From NCBI GenBank assembly GCA_024811115.1, contig JAKOGH010000921.1, positions 1-64,000 on the forward strand: DNA of 64,000 nt, given 5' to 3'. The stretch comes from Terana coerulea. Taxonomy: Eukaryota > Basidiomycota > Agaricomycetes > Polyporales > Phanerochaetaceae. The notes under the pieces are model-generated. The model was given only the letters and a program-made list of their open reading frames with translations, searched no databases and was not told the DNA's origin. Shown one piece after another: positions 35,581-48,269 of the stretch. The position numbers and the translations under genes are program-made. Each line of letters opens with the position of its first letter. Within the stretch, counting starts at the first letter, position 1.

Positions 35581-36450
35581 GTCGTCGGCGGGAAGAGTTC
35601 AAACGCCAACACTCCGAGGGGGGGAGTTTATGATGTTTCCCGGTACGGGAATGAGGCCCCGCAACGGCCCTTTGTCATAGCACGCGCGGCCACCTGTCGC
35701 ACAAAGGCCAGTTCAGCCATCAACGTGAGCCACAGAACTTGTCCAGGACGATCAAAGGGCCCACGAGATATCTCGGCGTGTTGATTCGTTTATTGTGTTA
35801 GTAACAGCCTCGCGTTTCCTGCGCAAATTGGTGTCCGGCCTCCATGTAAGGAGAGTCCAGAACAGGTGGTCACAGGTGCGCAGGATTAGTGACTTTGATT
35901 CCTGACGCTTGAGCTTGAGCCCTCGGCGGCATCGGGCGGCGCGCAGGTCGATTTACCTGACCTGAATCGCTATGCGCTCATGGGGTTAGCAAAACTGCTT
36001 TCCGTGAAATTGTGAGGAGGCGCGTCTCACCAGCGGTCCTAAGTGACGGTGAGGGTTAATATATTCAATTCACAACCAATGAACACTTCACTTGCCTTGA
36101 CGTCTCCAGCCGAGAGAAAAGTTCACGTCGCTGTACTGAATTAAACCACAAACGATGACACCTGAGCGGCACGGGATAGTAGTCGCTACCATCGGTTACT
36201 TTCACGAACCTACTGCGGGAGTTTACTGGTATAGCCTTCCCACTGGGCTCTCTTGCACACCCTTGCAGTGCTGTCAAATAATTGTAGAAGACATACCTCC
36301 TACACCGGTGGAAGTTAAAAAGCGCGCGAAGTCGCGTCGCATGAGTTGTTCAGTGCGGGATGTCCAGGGCCCAACATATCAATTTCGATAGCAAAATATA
36401 AGGCAGGGGTACTCAATACACATCTTGCCAAGACTCTCCGACTGCTCCAC
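35581..36450. other. Intergenic, nothing recognised
   Basis: About 870 bp between the B3 start and the emp24 stop; no domain-bearing reading frame. Confidence 0.3.
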
Positions 36451-37336
36451 TTAGAAGGCTCTCTTCACCTCGAAGAACGACTGCTTATAAGTCAGAATGC
36501 AATGCAGCACTGGCAAAGTGCTTGTCCACGCACCTTCAGATAGTACACCTGCCACGCGACAACGAGGAATAGGATAACAACTTGTCCTATTGACCACCAT
36601 TTGACCCGCTCGTTTGTTGATTCGGCTGTATTCCGATGCGTGCGTTCCCGCATAACGATGTATTCTTGCTCGTCCTTGACCGACATGAGGCCTGTTGCAA
36701 GAGTACGAATTTCGCGCTCGATGGGAGCAACAGTATCTGAATATGACAATTATGAACTAAGAGTCAAGGATTGGTCTATAGCATAATCCGCACCGTCATA
36801 GTCGACATATACGACGCCATGAACGTTGAAGCTGGCCGTAAAGTCAGCATTGTGTGAACCATGTATGCAAAGCGTCACATACCTCACGAGCTTGTCTACA
36901 ACAGTGCTCATCTGGTTTGAAAAGCAGTATTCGTGCCTCCCATCCTTCCCTGCAGTTATTGAGACAGTTCCCGTTGATTGTTTAATGTGCTTGTGCACAG
37001 CGTGATTCTCTGGGTCCGCCAGCTGCACTCGCGGTGATTGGTAACGAAGGAATGACAGCGAAGCTCGCAATCAACGCACGCACCCAGAAGTCAATGTCTA
37101 AATGTCCGCCGCCGCCGACCTGGTATGTCACTGTCATCTGGAAAGCGGAAATTTGTGAAACATTCGGATGTGTACTTCAAATGCAGCCGTACTTTGTCGT
37201 TAATGTGTAGGTCCTCGAAGAAACATTCCTTCTTGCCCGCCGGGACTTCAATCATATGGGACGAGACTATGCTTGGAAGGACGAGCAAGAGTAGAGTCCA
37301 TATCGTGAACGCTGCGTGGGTATAAGTCCGTGACAT
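36451..37336 (-). CDS. emp24: p24-family cargo receptor Emp24
   Basis: Type I membrane protein of COPII vesicles that helps sort cargo such as GPI-anchored proteins from ER to Golgi. Exons (minus): 37336-37193, 37137-37084, 37022-36883, 36831-36794, 36736-36534 and 36480-36451; they sum to exactly 203 codons including stop (202 aa). Signal peptide about residues 1-26 (FTIWTLLLLVLPSIVSS). The GOLD domain has KKECFFEDL and HEYCFSNQM carrying the disulfide cysteines and FNVHGVVYVDYD. The juxtamembrane EQEYIVMRERTHRNTAEST is strongly conserved in the family. One transmembrane span (IGQVVILFLVVAWQVYYL) is followed by the short tail SFFEVKRAF with FF and KR transport signals. No frame problems, unlike several neighbours. 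Confidence 0.93.
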
Positions 37337-37532
37337 GGTGGTCGCGAGTGTACAGGCTCAGACGCGCTAAGCTGGAATCGTGGTCAACAGTCTGGGACCC
37401 CGCAGTGTACGCATCCTGGGGTTCTGGGGTCCGCTTCGGGACCTCTGATCTCTTTGCACGCGACGACCTCATCCACTACCACTTTTCTCCTCACTTCCGC
37501 TCCCTTCCTTCACCTTTCATACCCTGGACATC

Positions 37533-38434
37533 ATGTCTGACAATGTCGACGCCCTTGCGCCTCGTGTGAGTGCAGCTCTCTACGCCGTGGACGGCCACGA
37601 GCAAGTCATCCATCGATGGCTCGCGCCACTTCGACTTTCTGCAAGTAAGTGTGCTGAACATTCCGCGTTTTGTTGTAGGACGAGGAGCACGATCCCCATT
37701 TCGAGCCCGTGATCAAGCTCACTGAGCAGGTTGAGACCAAGACCGGCGAGGAAGATGATGAGGTGCTCTTCAAGATGTGCGTACGATCTTTCTACACTCT
37801 TGGCCGCACCTCTCACTTTTCTGTCCTTCCCCAGGCGGTCTAAGCTTTTCCGTTTTGCCTCAGACTCTTCAGAATGGAAGGAGCGCGGCACGGGTGATGT
37901 ACGGCTACTGAAGAACAAGGAGACCAAGAAGATTCGTCTCGTGATGAGACGCGATAAGACCTTGAAGGTCTGCGCGAACCACATGAGTACGTGCACGTTT
38001 CGTTATAGATTTAGTTGAATGCTGAAGCAGCGCATATGCTTTAGTCTCTGGCGACATGAAGCTTCAGCCCAACATCGGCTCAGACCGCAGCTGGGTCTGG
38101 AAGGTTGCAGCAGACTACGCGGAAACCCCTGCCACCTCTGAGACTCTTGCCATCCGATTTGCCAACGCCGAGAGTCCGTACATAATCGTGTATCTTTGTA
38201 AACCATCTGACAGTAATACCTCTTGTAGACGCTGCGCAATTCAAGGATGCCTTCGAGGATGCCCAAAAGTCCAACGCAGAACTTGCGGGTTCTGCTCCTG
38301 CTGCTGACGCGCCGGCTGAGGAAGAGGTTGAGGCCCCACCAGCTGAAGCCGTTGAGGAGCCCAAAGCCGAAGAGTCTAAGCCGGAGGAGCCCGCTGCTGA
38401 GCCGAAGGCTGAGGAAGAGAAGAAGGAAGAATAA
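37533..38434 (+). CDS. yrb1: RanBP1 homologue, Ran-binding co-GAP
   Basis: Cytoplasmic Ran-binding protein that assists RanGAP in releasing export complexes. Exons 37533-37565, 37679-37776, 37835-37986, 38045-38173 and 38229-38434 sum to 206 codons (205 aa), about the family length. The RanBD1 domain runs from about residue 18: [20 protein letters not shown], then [20 protein letters not shown] (the hallmark WKERG), [17 protein letters not shown] and [13 protein letters not shown]. The C-terminal 50 residues are Ala/Glu/Pro-rich and acidic. It is convergent with clpX; the 311-bp gap (38435-38745) holds nothing else seen. Confidence 0.93.
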
Positions 38435-38745
38435 ATGTATCACCTCTGTCGACCTTGCTCTGTATCACCCATCCCCATCGTTGTCGCGTCTGGTTGTAAT
38501 ACTTACTGATGTACACAGTCAGCGTTATTCTCCGCATATATCCTTAGAACCGTCATTACGCAAACCTACACCAGAATCATGGGGAGTGGGATCCGGTTAA
38601 ATTCGATGCGTGGATCTCTACCGCCACAGCGTCCGTAAAGAAATTCGCAGCTCCATTGCTTCATGTACGCCTGAAATGCCTAATATTGGTACAACCGTCC
38701 GCAATGATAACCCAACAGCTATGAAACATCCAGAACGGTATCCCC

Positions 38746-41185
38746 TCAAATGCCCGTCCCCGGCCGCTTCTCCTCTTCCTCTGCCCACGCTGCCCACAAC
38801 GCTGACCCCTCACCCTTGCCCCAATACATCGGCTTGTCCAACCCTTGTACCACGCGCTCTGTGATCAAGACGTGCCGTATACTCTGCGGATGCTGTGTCA
38901 GTTGTACGGCCCTGGTTCAGGTTAGAAGCTAAACGTACCGAGCCTCTGTGACAAACAGATATGTATTAATACAGCATCGTGGACAGAAGAGGTGAACAAC
39001 TTACGGTACTTCGAACATTGGCTCTAGCAAGAGCGTTTCCTACATCATAGCCTGTTACAACATATCCTCATCGGATAAATACCTGCTCACCATGATGCCC
39101 CTCAGCCCTCTCGCTCCGCCGCCTCTTTCAGCAGCCTTCCGACATATTTCATCCAATGCGCCACTCGAGAAGCGGATCTCGACGCCAGAGTACCCAAACA
39201 ATGCAGTGTACTGGGATATCAGCGAGCCCTTGACCTCAGTGAGCACGCGTCGGAGGTCTTGCGGCGTTAGCGGTGCAAGCGTCGTTATTGAGGGCACACG
39301 CGAGATGAACTCGGGAATGAAACCATATCGAACGAGGTCTAGAGTAGTACGAATATCAATAATAACATCGGATAACAATCGAGAATGGCTCACCTGAGGG
39401 CTCAACGAGATCCAGAGGATGCGAGTTCGAAGTCTTATTGGGCGTAAAGAACGGCATAAACGCGTTGGTGTTCTCGTCGGCAGACGCGGATGCTAATGGT
39501 GCAGTAAACCCAATGGACTACAACGCAACTTAGTGCATGCCAAGCTGAGACGAAGGATCCCACTTACGCCTTTCGCCACTCTTCGCTTGATGATGCTATC
39601 CAAGCCCACAAACGCGCCGCTGAGGATGAACAATACATTGGACGTATCAACCGAGTACGTGTCAGACTTGGCTGCCAAAACGGACAGTCAACCGCCAATT
39701 CCTAGTTTGTGCGTAAGTACTCACGGGCTCCTGCGTTTGGTCCTCTTGGTCCACCTCGCCGACCGGGTCCACCCATTGGGGGAGCTTCTGCTGGGCTGCC
39801 TTTCGCAGGCACCGTCACGAGGGAGCCTTCCATCATGCGAAGCAATGCCTGCTGGACACCTTCGCCACCTACGTCGCGTGTGCTGTCCGTGCCAGAGCTG
39901 CTTGTTTTGCGTGCGATTTTATCGACCTCGTCAATGTACACTATACCCATACCTGCGCGATATGGGTCCCAATTTGCGGCTTGGAGCTACATGCAGCGTC
40001 AACTGAGCATCAGCCTATATCGCCATATATATGACAAAACCGCATACGCACCAAGCGTTGTATGCACATGTCGACATCGTCTCCAACGTCTACGAAGCCG
40101 ATTCAGTAAAAGAATTTCATCGAAGATTTAAGTCTACAGACATCCTGCCTATAAATGAGATTAATGCGAGGCCAAACTTTGTACTTACTGTTTACCTACC
40201 TGCGTGAAGGAAGTGGCGTCACTAACTGAGAATGGCACATCGAGAACTCGCGCCAATGTCTTAGCAAGTAAAGTCTTTCCTGAGGACCCATTTCAGTAAG
40301 GAGAGGTGACATGGGTGCCGACCGACGCACCGGAGCCTGTTGGACCGCTGAAGAGTACATGACAGGTGTGAGAACAACGACGTATATCTCAAACAGAACT
40401 GGCACCAACACGACTAGCACATTGCTCTTCTCGAATAAAGGCATGAGTTGTCGAGATTGTAGAGGATATCCGGAATGCAGCCGTTGTGGGTGTGGCAATA
40501 TCCTTGCTGGGGCAACTCCTGGCGAAGCTGGCGATGTGCGAATGTGTAAGGGACTTTTACTCAATAGTAATTAGACAAACGTACAATCTTCCAGGTTATC
40601 TTCCCCCACTCTAAGTCATCTTGTCTCGTTGCCGCAAGGTTAGCTCGTACCCGGTTGTAATGATTGAACACCCTAATCCCGTGGGTTGAATAAAGAGAGT
40701 GCGGGGTTATAGCGGTCCACGCACGCTACAGAGAGCACTTTCTTCGCGTTCTCTTGCCCAATAACATAGTCGTCCAGGTACTGCACGAGCTGCACATATC
40801 ATTAGCATGCCCGGTCATAAATGAGCTATCCTTTGCCAAGCTCAGTATGTACCTGTTTAGGAGTGGCTAGTCCCGCCGGTATTGCTTTAGAAGCGTCGTC
40901 GGCCATGCCATCCGTAGACGAGTAGTCATATTGTGCCTGTGTCTGGACGTTACGAGTCCATGTGTGACGGTAGCTTGACCTGCGCCGCCAGAGAGCAGTA
41001 GTGGCGGATCGTGCAAGTCCGACAGTCACCAAGGAACATGGTATGGAGGGGAAATGGCGTCCAGGCCAATCAATGTAAAAGTACAGAGCAGTTATAGTAG
41101 ATCCAAGCGCAGTGCCAGACCCGGGGTTGGGCCAGCTCGCAGGGCGGGGAACAAGCTGCTGGATCGGCGAGAGCGGTACGGGCAT
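38746..41185 (-). CDS. clpX: Mitochondrial ClpX-type AAA+ unfoldase
   Basis: ATP-dependent unfoldase of mitochondria (Mcx1/ClpX group). Read leftward through many short introns: [20 protein letters not shown] at about 40790, [23 protein letters not shown] joined to [17 protein letters not shown] (Walker A, split by an intron at 40270-40340), [28 protein letters not shown] (Walker B, 39950), [15 protein letters not shown] sensor 1 ([14 protein letters not shown], 39600), [13 protein letters not shown] and GARGLRGIM (sensor 2), ending RPGTGI at 38746. A Gly/Pro-rich insert ([12 protein letters not shown]) sits after the Walker B block. No C4 zinc-binding domain was seen. The Arg-rich N-terminus ([15 protein letters not shown]) looks like a mitochondrial presequence. 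Start at 41185 is uncertain. Divergent from cactin. Confidence 0.88.
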
Positions 41186-41352
41186 ATGTACGGGGTCCTG
41201 TGTTGTAATTGATGGGGTCTTATACTGCTCAAACCGGCTGTGACGGCGGCCCAGTGTGAGCTCCTTGCACCCTCCATCGCTATCCTTGTCGCCTCACATC
41301 TTCCTGCCTTGATAGTGAGTGCGACTTGTCACGAAGTTTCGACAGTAGTAAC

Positions 41353-43736
41353 ATGGCAAGGCATCGCTCGCGCTCAGCGTCCCCGGGAGAGCGGGACTCT
41401 GAGCGAAGACATCGTCGGGATAGGTCGAGATCGAGAGAGAGGCACGGCGACAGACGAGAGAAGAGATACGACGATGTCGATGACGGACGTACAAGAAATA
41501 GATCGTACCGTAGCAGGAGTAGGAGTGTTGAGAAGGAAGAGGGTTCTTCCCGGCGACGAAGAGACAGAAGTGAGAGTAGGGACGAGGATAGGAAGAGGTA
41601 CGTTTGTATTGCTCGGTGTCACAGCTAAAGTCTCATCGTCACCCAGGCGCAAACGAGACAAGTCTGCGGAAAGAAAGGCCCGTAAGGCGGAGAAGAAGCG
41701 TATGAAAGAGGAAGAGGAAATGCGACAAGTCGCTGAACTCAGTGTCTACAGCGCAACCGACAATCCCTTCCACGACGTGAACCTTGGACAGCAGTTCCGT
41801 TGGCATAAAAAGAACGAAAAGGAGAGGAAGCAAGGTCTGTCTTTGGCTGAGGCTCAGCACAAGGACGCGATCAGGAGACAAGAAGCCAAGGAAGAGCTCG
41901 AGAGGCTCAATCGGCGGCGCGCTGAGAGGGAGGCAGAGCAACGGCTTAGGGAGGAGGAGGAAATCAGGATGCAAAGGCTTGCGGAGTCGGCGCAGATGGC
42001 AGACTGGCTTGCGAAGGATGAGGACTTCCAGCTTGAACAGGAGCGCGCTCGTGCTGCAATTAGGATCAAGGAGAAGCGTGCCAAGGCTATCGACTTCCTT
42101 GCGCTGAATCTGCGCTACGTCCACCCTATTACTGAAGAGGACGAACAGGTCGATGACGCCGAACTGGAGATCGACTTGGACGAGCCTTACAACATTCTGG
42201 AGAACCTGACTCCGGCTCAAGTAGAAGAGCTCCATGACGATATCGAGCGATACCTAACTCTGGAAACGGCGGAAGTCAATCTTGAGTTCTGGACTGTGAG
42301 TCGTCATGTTAGGCTGCAGTTCCAAGTGTTGACACATTTGCCTCAGAACATGATGGTCGTCGTCAAAGACCAACTGGAGCGTATCAAAGCGAATGAAAGA
42401 CTTGGCTTTGAAGCCGCTGCTGCAGTGGAAGGCGACATCACTGCCCTCCTACGCGGTAAATCGTACGATCATCTCATGGTCCTACAGAAGTCGATACAGT
42501 CTAAACTCACGAGTGGCGAGCCCATCGACGTTGAATATTGGGAAGGTCTTCTCAAGAAACTACTTGTTTGGAAAGCGAAGGTATGCCGTGAAATATCGGC
42601 CTATATACATGCCATCTAAACTCGGTCTCTCATAGGCGAAACTGAAGACCTTGCACGAAGTTGTCGTCCGTAACCGACTTGAACAGCTACGCAAGCGTCA
42701 ACGAGACGAGGCTTTGCAGGCCCAGGAGGAGCTGCTGGCTGGTGTAGCCCGCTCCGCGGCTCGCGGAGAGCGACCTGGAGCCCTTGCAGATGATGCGGAG
42801 CAGGCAGGCGAAACCCTTGATGAGAAAGAGCCATATGACCGGTCCATGAGCCCAGTTCTGCTTGACATCACTAAGCTGCCATTCGAAGAGCGGCAAATCG
42901 ACATTGTGACGGAATTGGAGGACCTCAGGGCACTCGTAAGTGGTCATTCGCAAATAACGTGCGAACAATCACTGACAGCAGTGTAGATGGCTCAAAGACG
43001 CTCTGTTGCGTCGTCGAGATTCGTCCCCCGCACTGCGCAGCCTATTGTCGAGGTCCAGGAAATTCATGAGCCCACGGCTAGCAATGCAGACTATGCTTCC
43101 GAAGCCATGTACCGCGCCGAAGCGGAGCGCGAGCTCGATGAAGAGGAGGAGTTGTTCAACGTTGAGGAGAGTATTCCCAACCCAACGAGCTACAACTGGG
43201 AGGATAAATACCGACCCAGGAAGCCTAGGTACTTCAATCGCGTGCATACTGGTTACGAGTGGAACAAGTACAACCAGACGCACTACGAGTACGTCTTGCG
43301 GCTGCACTTTACATTCAAAATATCTGATCAACAAATCACTTAGCACCGACAACCCTCCTCCGAAGGTCGTCCAAGGATACAAGTTCAACATATTCTATCC
43401 CGATCTCATCGACAAGTCGAAAGCGCCTACGTACAAGATTGTCAAGGAGCCTGGAAACGACGAGACGGTGCTTCTGCACTTCACTGCTGGGCCGCCATAC
43501 GAGGACATTGCGTTCAGAATCGTCAATCGAGAATGGGAGTTTTCTCATAAGCGGTACGTCACAACATCCATTGCCTGTATGCGCTCATCCTAATTCCCCT
43601 CTAGTGGCTTCCGTAGCAGCTTTGACCGAGGATGTCTTTCACTCTGGTTCAACTTCCGCCGCAATGTGAGTCGATGTCTTCCTGTTTTCGTCGTACCTGC
43701 TGATCTCTAATTTACCTACAGTTCTACCGAAAATAA
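41353..43736 (+). CDS. CACTIN: Cactin, spliceosome-associated protein
   Basis: Nuclear protein linked to splicing of selected introns in fission yeast and animals. Eight exons (41353-41597, 41647-42295, 42347-42580, 42636-42935, 42987-43288, 43344-43553, 43605-43665, 43722-43736) sum to 672 codons (671 aa). An Arg/Ser/Glu-rich N-terminus (about residues 1-85) and Lys/Glu coiled-coil regions lead into the mid domain (NPFHDVNLGQQFRWHKK; ENLTPAQVEELHDDIERYL). The highly conserved C-terminal domain has KPRYFNRVHTGYEWNKYNQT, GYKFNIFYPDLIDKSKAPTY, DIAFRIVNREWE and GCLSLWFNFRRNFYRK at the very end. Intron 2 (51 bp) is in frame without a stop, so its retention would add 17 residues. Confidence 0.93.
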
Positions 43737-44079
43737 GCTCTTCTGCTGGATGCTGGCCATTCGTAGTAATACTGGCATACCGTCTGGTTCACATTGCGGA
43801 GTGGCTGTTGCTTTAGGAGCTCACGCCCACTGCGTCTAACGGGACGTTCGATATCCGCCTCCACTACTGCATTGGCTTTGATTGCGTGTTCTGCTTGAGC
43901 CTTGCTCAATACTATTTTGTACTGTCAACGCTTGTTTGTCTGCAGCCTGGCTGTGCGAAGCTGTGGAGTCAGACGTTGCAGTGCGCACCACCTTGCAGAC
44001 GCTCAAGCTCGACGAAGCTATAAGTCGCGGTGCATCGGTCTGTGGCGATACGACCATTCCTTTCTCCCCCATCTTCTCG

Positions 44080-45671
44080 ATGAGCGTACTGACCTCTACT
44101 AGATCGCATGCCTATTCTGATGGATATACAGCAGGTATGTTTGGGACCCGTTCACGCCGTTTCCAAGCGATTGAAGATACTAACGATAGCGCTCAGCGAA
44201 GTTGCAAGAAATATGAGGGCGTCCGAAGAAATTATCCCAGGCCCTTGCGTCGGTATTCCTACCCGATAAATGCTGTCCTCTCCACACCCAGATCTCGGAC
44301 GATCGAGGTCCCTCGAATGCCTATGGAGATGATTGACCACGTCCTCAACTTTGTTGGCGACATGGGACCTCGTCTTCATCTCAACAAGCCTGAAGAGCAA
44401 CTACGCAAGTACAAAGCAGGAATCGCCACTTGCGCACTCACTTGTCGCTTCTGGTCCATCCACTGTCGTCCATACCTGTTCGATTCGATCACACTACGAA
44501 GCGCAGAAGATCTCGTGTATCTCCTCGCGTTGATTACGCGCAGGGGAGCCTCCATATCGCATGCAATACGCGCACTCGAATTACACGAATCAGAAGCGGC
44601 TTGGGCACATCGCGCCTACATATCTCTCCCACATGTCCTCATAAACCTCCAACACCTCCGCCACGTCAATCTCCTCGCCGAACATTCGGAGAAGATCTAC
44701 AAGGCACGTCCACCACGGATGGCTGCAGTTCTCCCCGTACTACATTCCAAATTCCGACAGCTGAAGACATTGGAGTTCGAGAAAGTTCATTTTGGTGCTC
44801 TCTCAGACGTTGCGGGGTGTGTTGGAGCTCTGCCGCAAGTCGCTGAGTTCCGATGCCAAAAGGTTACGTGGTCGCGTCCCGGGCAGCAGCTTGGCCCTGT
44901 GCGAGCCGCATACAACATCCATGACGCACATGTCTCCGGTTGTCCTGAGCAGTGGCCTCTACTGCGGCTATTGCTTGCTACGCCGAGGCAGAGTCGGGTA
45001 CCTCTTGCGCATCCTACGCTCGGAACGTCAGAGCTGGAGGTTGTTATGACTTTGCTGAAGATGCTGTATGGCAAAACGATCTCTTGCTCTGGAGTCTTGA
45101 AATCATTCGACCCAGCGTGCCCCAAACAATGTACGTCTTGTTAAATGCTTGCGAGGTCACCCATTCTAACAGCTGTGCGTTGTACTCAGGGACATTGGAC
45201 GTACGAAGTAGAGGCGATTCGTTCGTCGATAAAACCACCACCTCGACAACCTTTACCATCGTCCCCATTGCCGGTCTTCAGTCATCGGTCAGAGATCCCA
45301 ACTGCCCGCCACCCAAGCATACTGCTCATCTTAGTGCTATCACTATCGATATCACCCCGGGAGCGTATAACCCCTCTATCGAAGAGTTTCTCGGATACGA
45401 CTGGGCGCTGATAGATGGTCTCCTCATCGACCTCTCTTGCTTCATACTCCTATCGATCAAAGTGCAGTTCTTTGATTCCGATGCACGAGAGCACGGGAGG
45501 AACATCAAGCGCAAGCTCCGTTCTCAGCTTCGCCAGCTGAGAACCAGCGAGAAAGATGAAGCTGACGGTGGAAATATTTCCTTCGGGAGCTGCAATTGGA
45601 CAGGGCCTGACAGAGCTTGCTTCGCACTGAGTCTCTCCGAATATATCTTGCGCTTGCATCTCCACAAATAA
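44080..45671 (+). CDS. F-box protein, basidiomycete type
   Basis: Likely substrate adaptor of an SCF ubiquitin ligase; target unknown. The F-box-like region is RTIEVPRMPMEMIDHVLNF, followed after a short insert by GIATCALTCRFWSIHCRPYL, the usual L-x-x-C-x-x-W ending. Then comes FDSITLRSAEDLVYLLALI and a leucine-rich region with LINLQHLRHVNLLAEH and FRQLKTLEFEKVHFGAL. The first in-frame ATG with reasonable context is 44080; a later start or a 5' intron is possible. Around 44950-45120 the open frame changes (WQNDLLLWSLEIIRPSVPQ lies in a second frame), then GTLDVRSRGDSF continues after a likely intron ending near 45190 and runs to the stop at 45671. A frameshift or unrecognised intron is needed. 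Confidence 0.7.
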
Positions 45672-46380
45672 AATGAAGTGTTGCAGCGTATCGCCCCTCT
45701 GCACACCGTCGAGTGTTTTCATATCCGACGGGCTACGCGGCTTCATGTCCCTTCCGCCAGTCTAAGCGAGCACTGAGCGCTGAGCTTTGAGGTCAAGGTA
45801 TATTTAGCTGCGCGAGTTTCACATACGCAATATCCAGAAGGTCAAGCTACTCAGGCTTGGCCTCGTTACCTCGTATTTACTCTATGGTAGTGGTCAACTT
45901 CATGAACGAGGACCGAGGTACGGCGTAAGCTTTGTGGCGTCCGGTAACCGCCGTTGACGGTGCCGATTGGCGCCAAGTACGATGGAGCCTACGGCGTGGG
46001 CCACATTTTACCTTGACTTCGATGCAGCACTTCTCGCCGACTATTAATTACAGCATATCCTGTTGGAATACGTAAGTCATTTCAGAAGATGCGCTCCGGT
46101 GAAGGTATTCAGTAAACCTAATCCTTCCTAAACGTCGCTCAGTAGAGCACTGCGGACTGTTTTGGTGGGTCAAACACAACTTGTATACAACTCCCTACTA
46201 GAATATACAGGTATGGGCTTTTGCGGTTATATATACAGCATCGTGGCAATTTTGGGGATCTGAGAGAACCTTCTACAGGAGAACCCTTTTAAGGGACAGG
46301 TGGAGGAGGTGGGAAGAGAGATGATGAAGGAGAGGAGGAAAGCGTAAAAACCCTATCCCATATCGGATGCGTCGAAGCAT
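45672..46380. other. Intergenic between F-box and cellobiohydrolase genes
   Basis: 3' flanks of two convergent genes; no coding or repeat signal noticed. Confidence 0.3.
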
Positions 46381-48022
46381 CTAGTAGCACTGCGAGTAGT
46401 CTGCAAGATGTGGTCAGCACGATAGATCTCAGCTATAGTCATGAGAGTACTCACAAGGGTTGAGAACGTGGCAGGTGAAGGGCGACGCGCAGACAGTGGG
46501 GCCGGTGAAGCCGGTACCACCGCACTGAGCCCACTGAGCGGCGGTCGCGCCGGAGGCGGGCTGCGAGGGGGTGACGACCGGGGCGGACGCGGAGCTGGAG
46601 ACGACCGGGGGCGGGGGCGCCGAAGAAGCAGAGCCGTTGAAGGTCGAGCCGATGTCGCCGAACTTGATGTTGGAGAAGGTGACCTGGGCGTTGGGGCTCT
46701 GGCCCTCGACGTCGGCGGGAACACCAGAGGTGGTGGGGCAGGTGCCGCGGGCAACTCCGGGGTGGAGCCGTCCTTGTTGGTGGGGTAGTCGGAGTCGAGC
46801 CAGAGCATGGAGGCGGCGTAGTCGTCCCAGACGGAGAGCGAGAGCACCATGCCGCGGCCGAGAGCCTCACCCATACCCTTGAGACCACCGTGCTGCGCGA
46901 AGTAGTTGGTGTCGCCAAACGCGGTCTTCTGCTCCGGTGCAGAAGTTGTCGGTGATGGAGTTGGTGGGGGTGATGCCGGCGACGTTGGTCTGCGAGTTGG
47001 AGATGACCTTGCCATTCTGGATGTAGAGACGACGGATCTCGGAGAGGGTACCGGTGGAGGTGTTGTCGTTGGTGAGGAACTGGGTGACGACGGTGAACTT
47101 GGAGGAGGTGTCGACGGTCATGCCCTTGCCGAGGAAGGTCTGGTCGCCCATGCGGAAGGAGTTGAAGTCGCAACCGTCGGCATCGCAGAGACCGGTGTCC
47201 CTGGTGCAGTCGTCATCGGAGCAGCGTTCCTGGCCAACGGTGGTGCAAGGGTGGGGAGTGAACGCCGCAGCGTCGTTGTTCGCCTCCCAGATATCCATCT
47301 CGCTGCAGCAGGTACCGTAGTTACCGTTACCAGCGTTGGCGCTAGTTCCGGTCCAGCCCTCAACGTTGGCCTGAAAAGATTCATGAGTTCCTTGTCAGGA
47401 GACATCACACAAGAAGACGCACCTCTCCGTTAATGAACTTGATGTCCTTGGGGCACTGCGAGTCGCAGTATCCGGTACCGTACTTGGCACCAGCCTTGTT
47501 GCCAGGGAAGGCGGACAGACCACCGTCAGCGGCCATCTCGGAGAGGTAGAGAGCGCCGTTGAGACCGCAGGGGAGCTGGGACATGTCGACATCGAAGGAG
47601 AACTCCTGGTTGAGGAGCTTGAACATCTCGTAGGTCGAGTCATCGGCCATGAGGTAGACACGCGAGCCGACGTTCGAGCCGGTGACGAACTTCAGGGTGA
47701 GCGCGTTGCCGGACGCGGTGATACCGTAGGTACCAGAGTAGTCAGCACCGTCGAGAGCGCAGTTCTTGGCGCAGGTGGCACCGTCGGGGCAGAGGGTAGC
47801 GTCCCACTCGTTGCCGGTGTAGCAGTTGGTGTAGCCGGTCGTGGTGTGGAGCCAACGCCAGTTGGCGTCAAGGACGACCTTGGTGCTCTGGCTCGTGCAG
47901 CCGGCGGCGGTACACTTCTGGGACGGGAGCTGAGGGTGGACCTCAGCGGTGTTGGTGCCGACCTGCTGGCCGCGAGCGACCGCGAGGAGCGTAAACGCGG
48001 TGAGAGCGAGTTTCCTGAACAT
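46381..48022 (-). CDS. cbh1: Secreted GH7 cellobiohydrolase with C-terminal CBM1 (frameshifted)
   Basis: Processive exocellulase cutting cellobiose from the reducing end of cellulose chains, with retention. Exons: 48022-47423, 47370-46455 and a 20-nt last exon 46400-46381. Signal peptide about residues 1-18 ([18 protein letters not shown]), mature start [11 protein letters not shown]. The catalytic motif SEMDIWEAN has Glu224 (nucleophile), Asp226 and Glu229 (acid/base). The GH7 domain is followed by a Ser/Pro/Ala linker ([16 protein letters not shown]) and a CBM1 ([16 protein letters not shown], then CHVLNPYYSQCY). One extra base (46934-46935) and one lost base (46757-46758), both in G runs of the coding strand, shift the frame. 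Correcting them gives about 511 aa, normal for the family. A TATA box and two leader introns precede it. Confidence 0.9.
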
Positions 48023-48034
48023 TTTGGCCGATGA

Positions 48035-48191
48035 CTGCAGAGACGATGTGAGCAGATCGAAGAGACGCTATGATTGTTGTGCATACCGTTGGGAATAAGA
48101 CCGGGACGGTTGAAGCCTCTGACGAGTGCTTGCCTGCGGTCTAAAGGAATTGTCAGTTTGTAACGGAGGAGTTGAGGAGCCGAGTACGTAC
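48035..48191 (-). other. Two probable 5' UTR introns of cbh1
   Basis: On the minus strand, GTATGC...CTGCAG spans 48086-48035 (52 bp), ending 12 nt before the ATG. GTACGT...CCGCAG spans 48191-48134 (58 bp). Both have good donor and acceptor sites and the size of the coding introns nearby. Inferred from sequence only; transcript reads would settle it. Confidence 0.5.
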
Positions 48192-48254
48192 GAGGAGCTG
48201 AGTCGACTTGTGAAGGCGGTGAGCTCTGCCTTTCCAACAGCCAACGACAGGTAG

Positions 48255-48262
48255 CTTTTATA
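48255..48262 (-). promoter_or_regulatory. TATA box of cbh1
   Basis: TATAAAAG on the minus strand lies about 233 bp before the ATG. This is a normal core-promoter distance once the two predicted leader introns are removed. Confidence 0.5.
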
Positions 48263-48269
48263 CGCAAAA

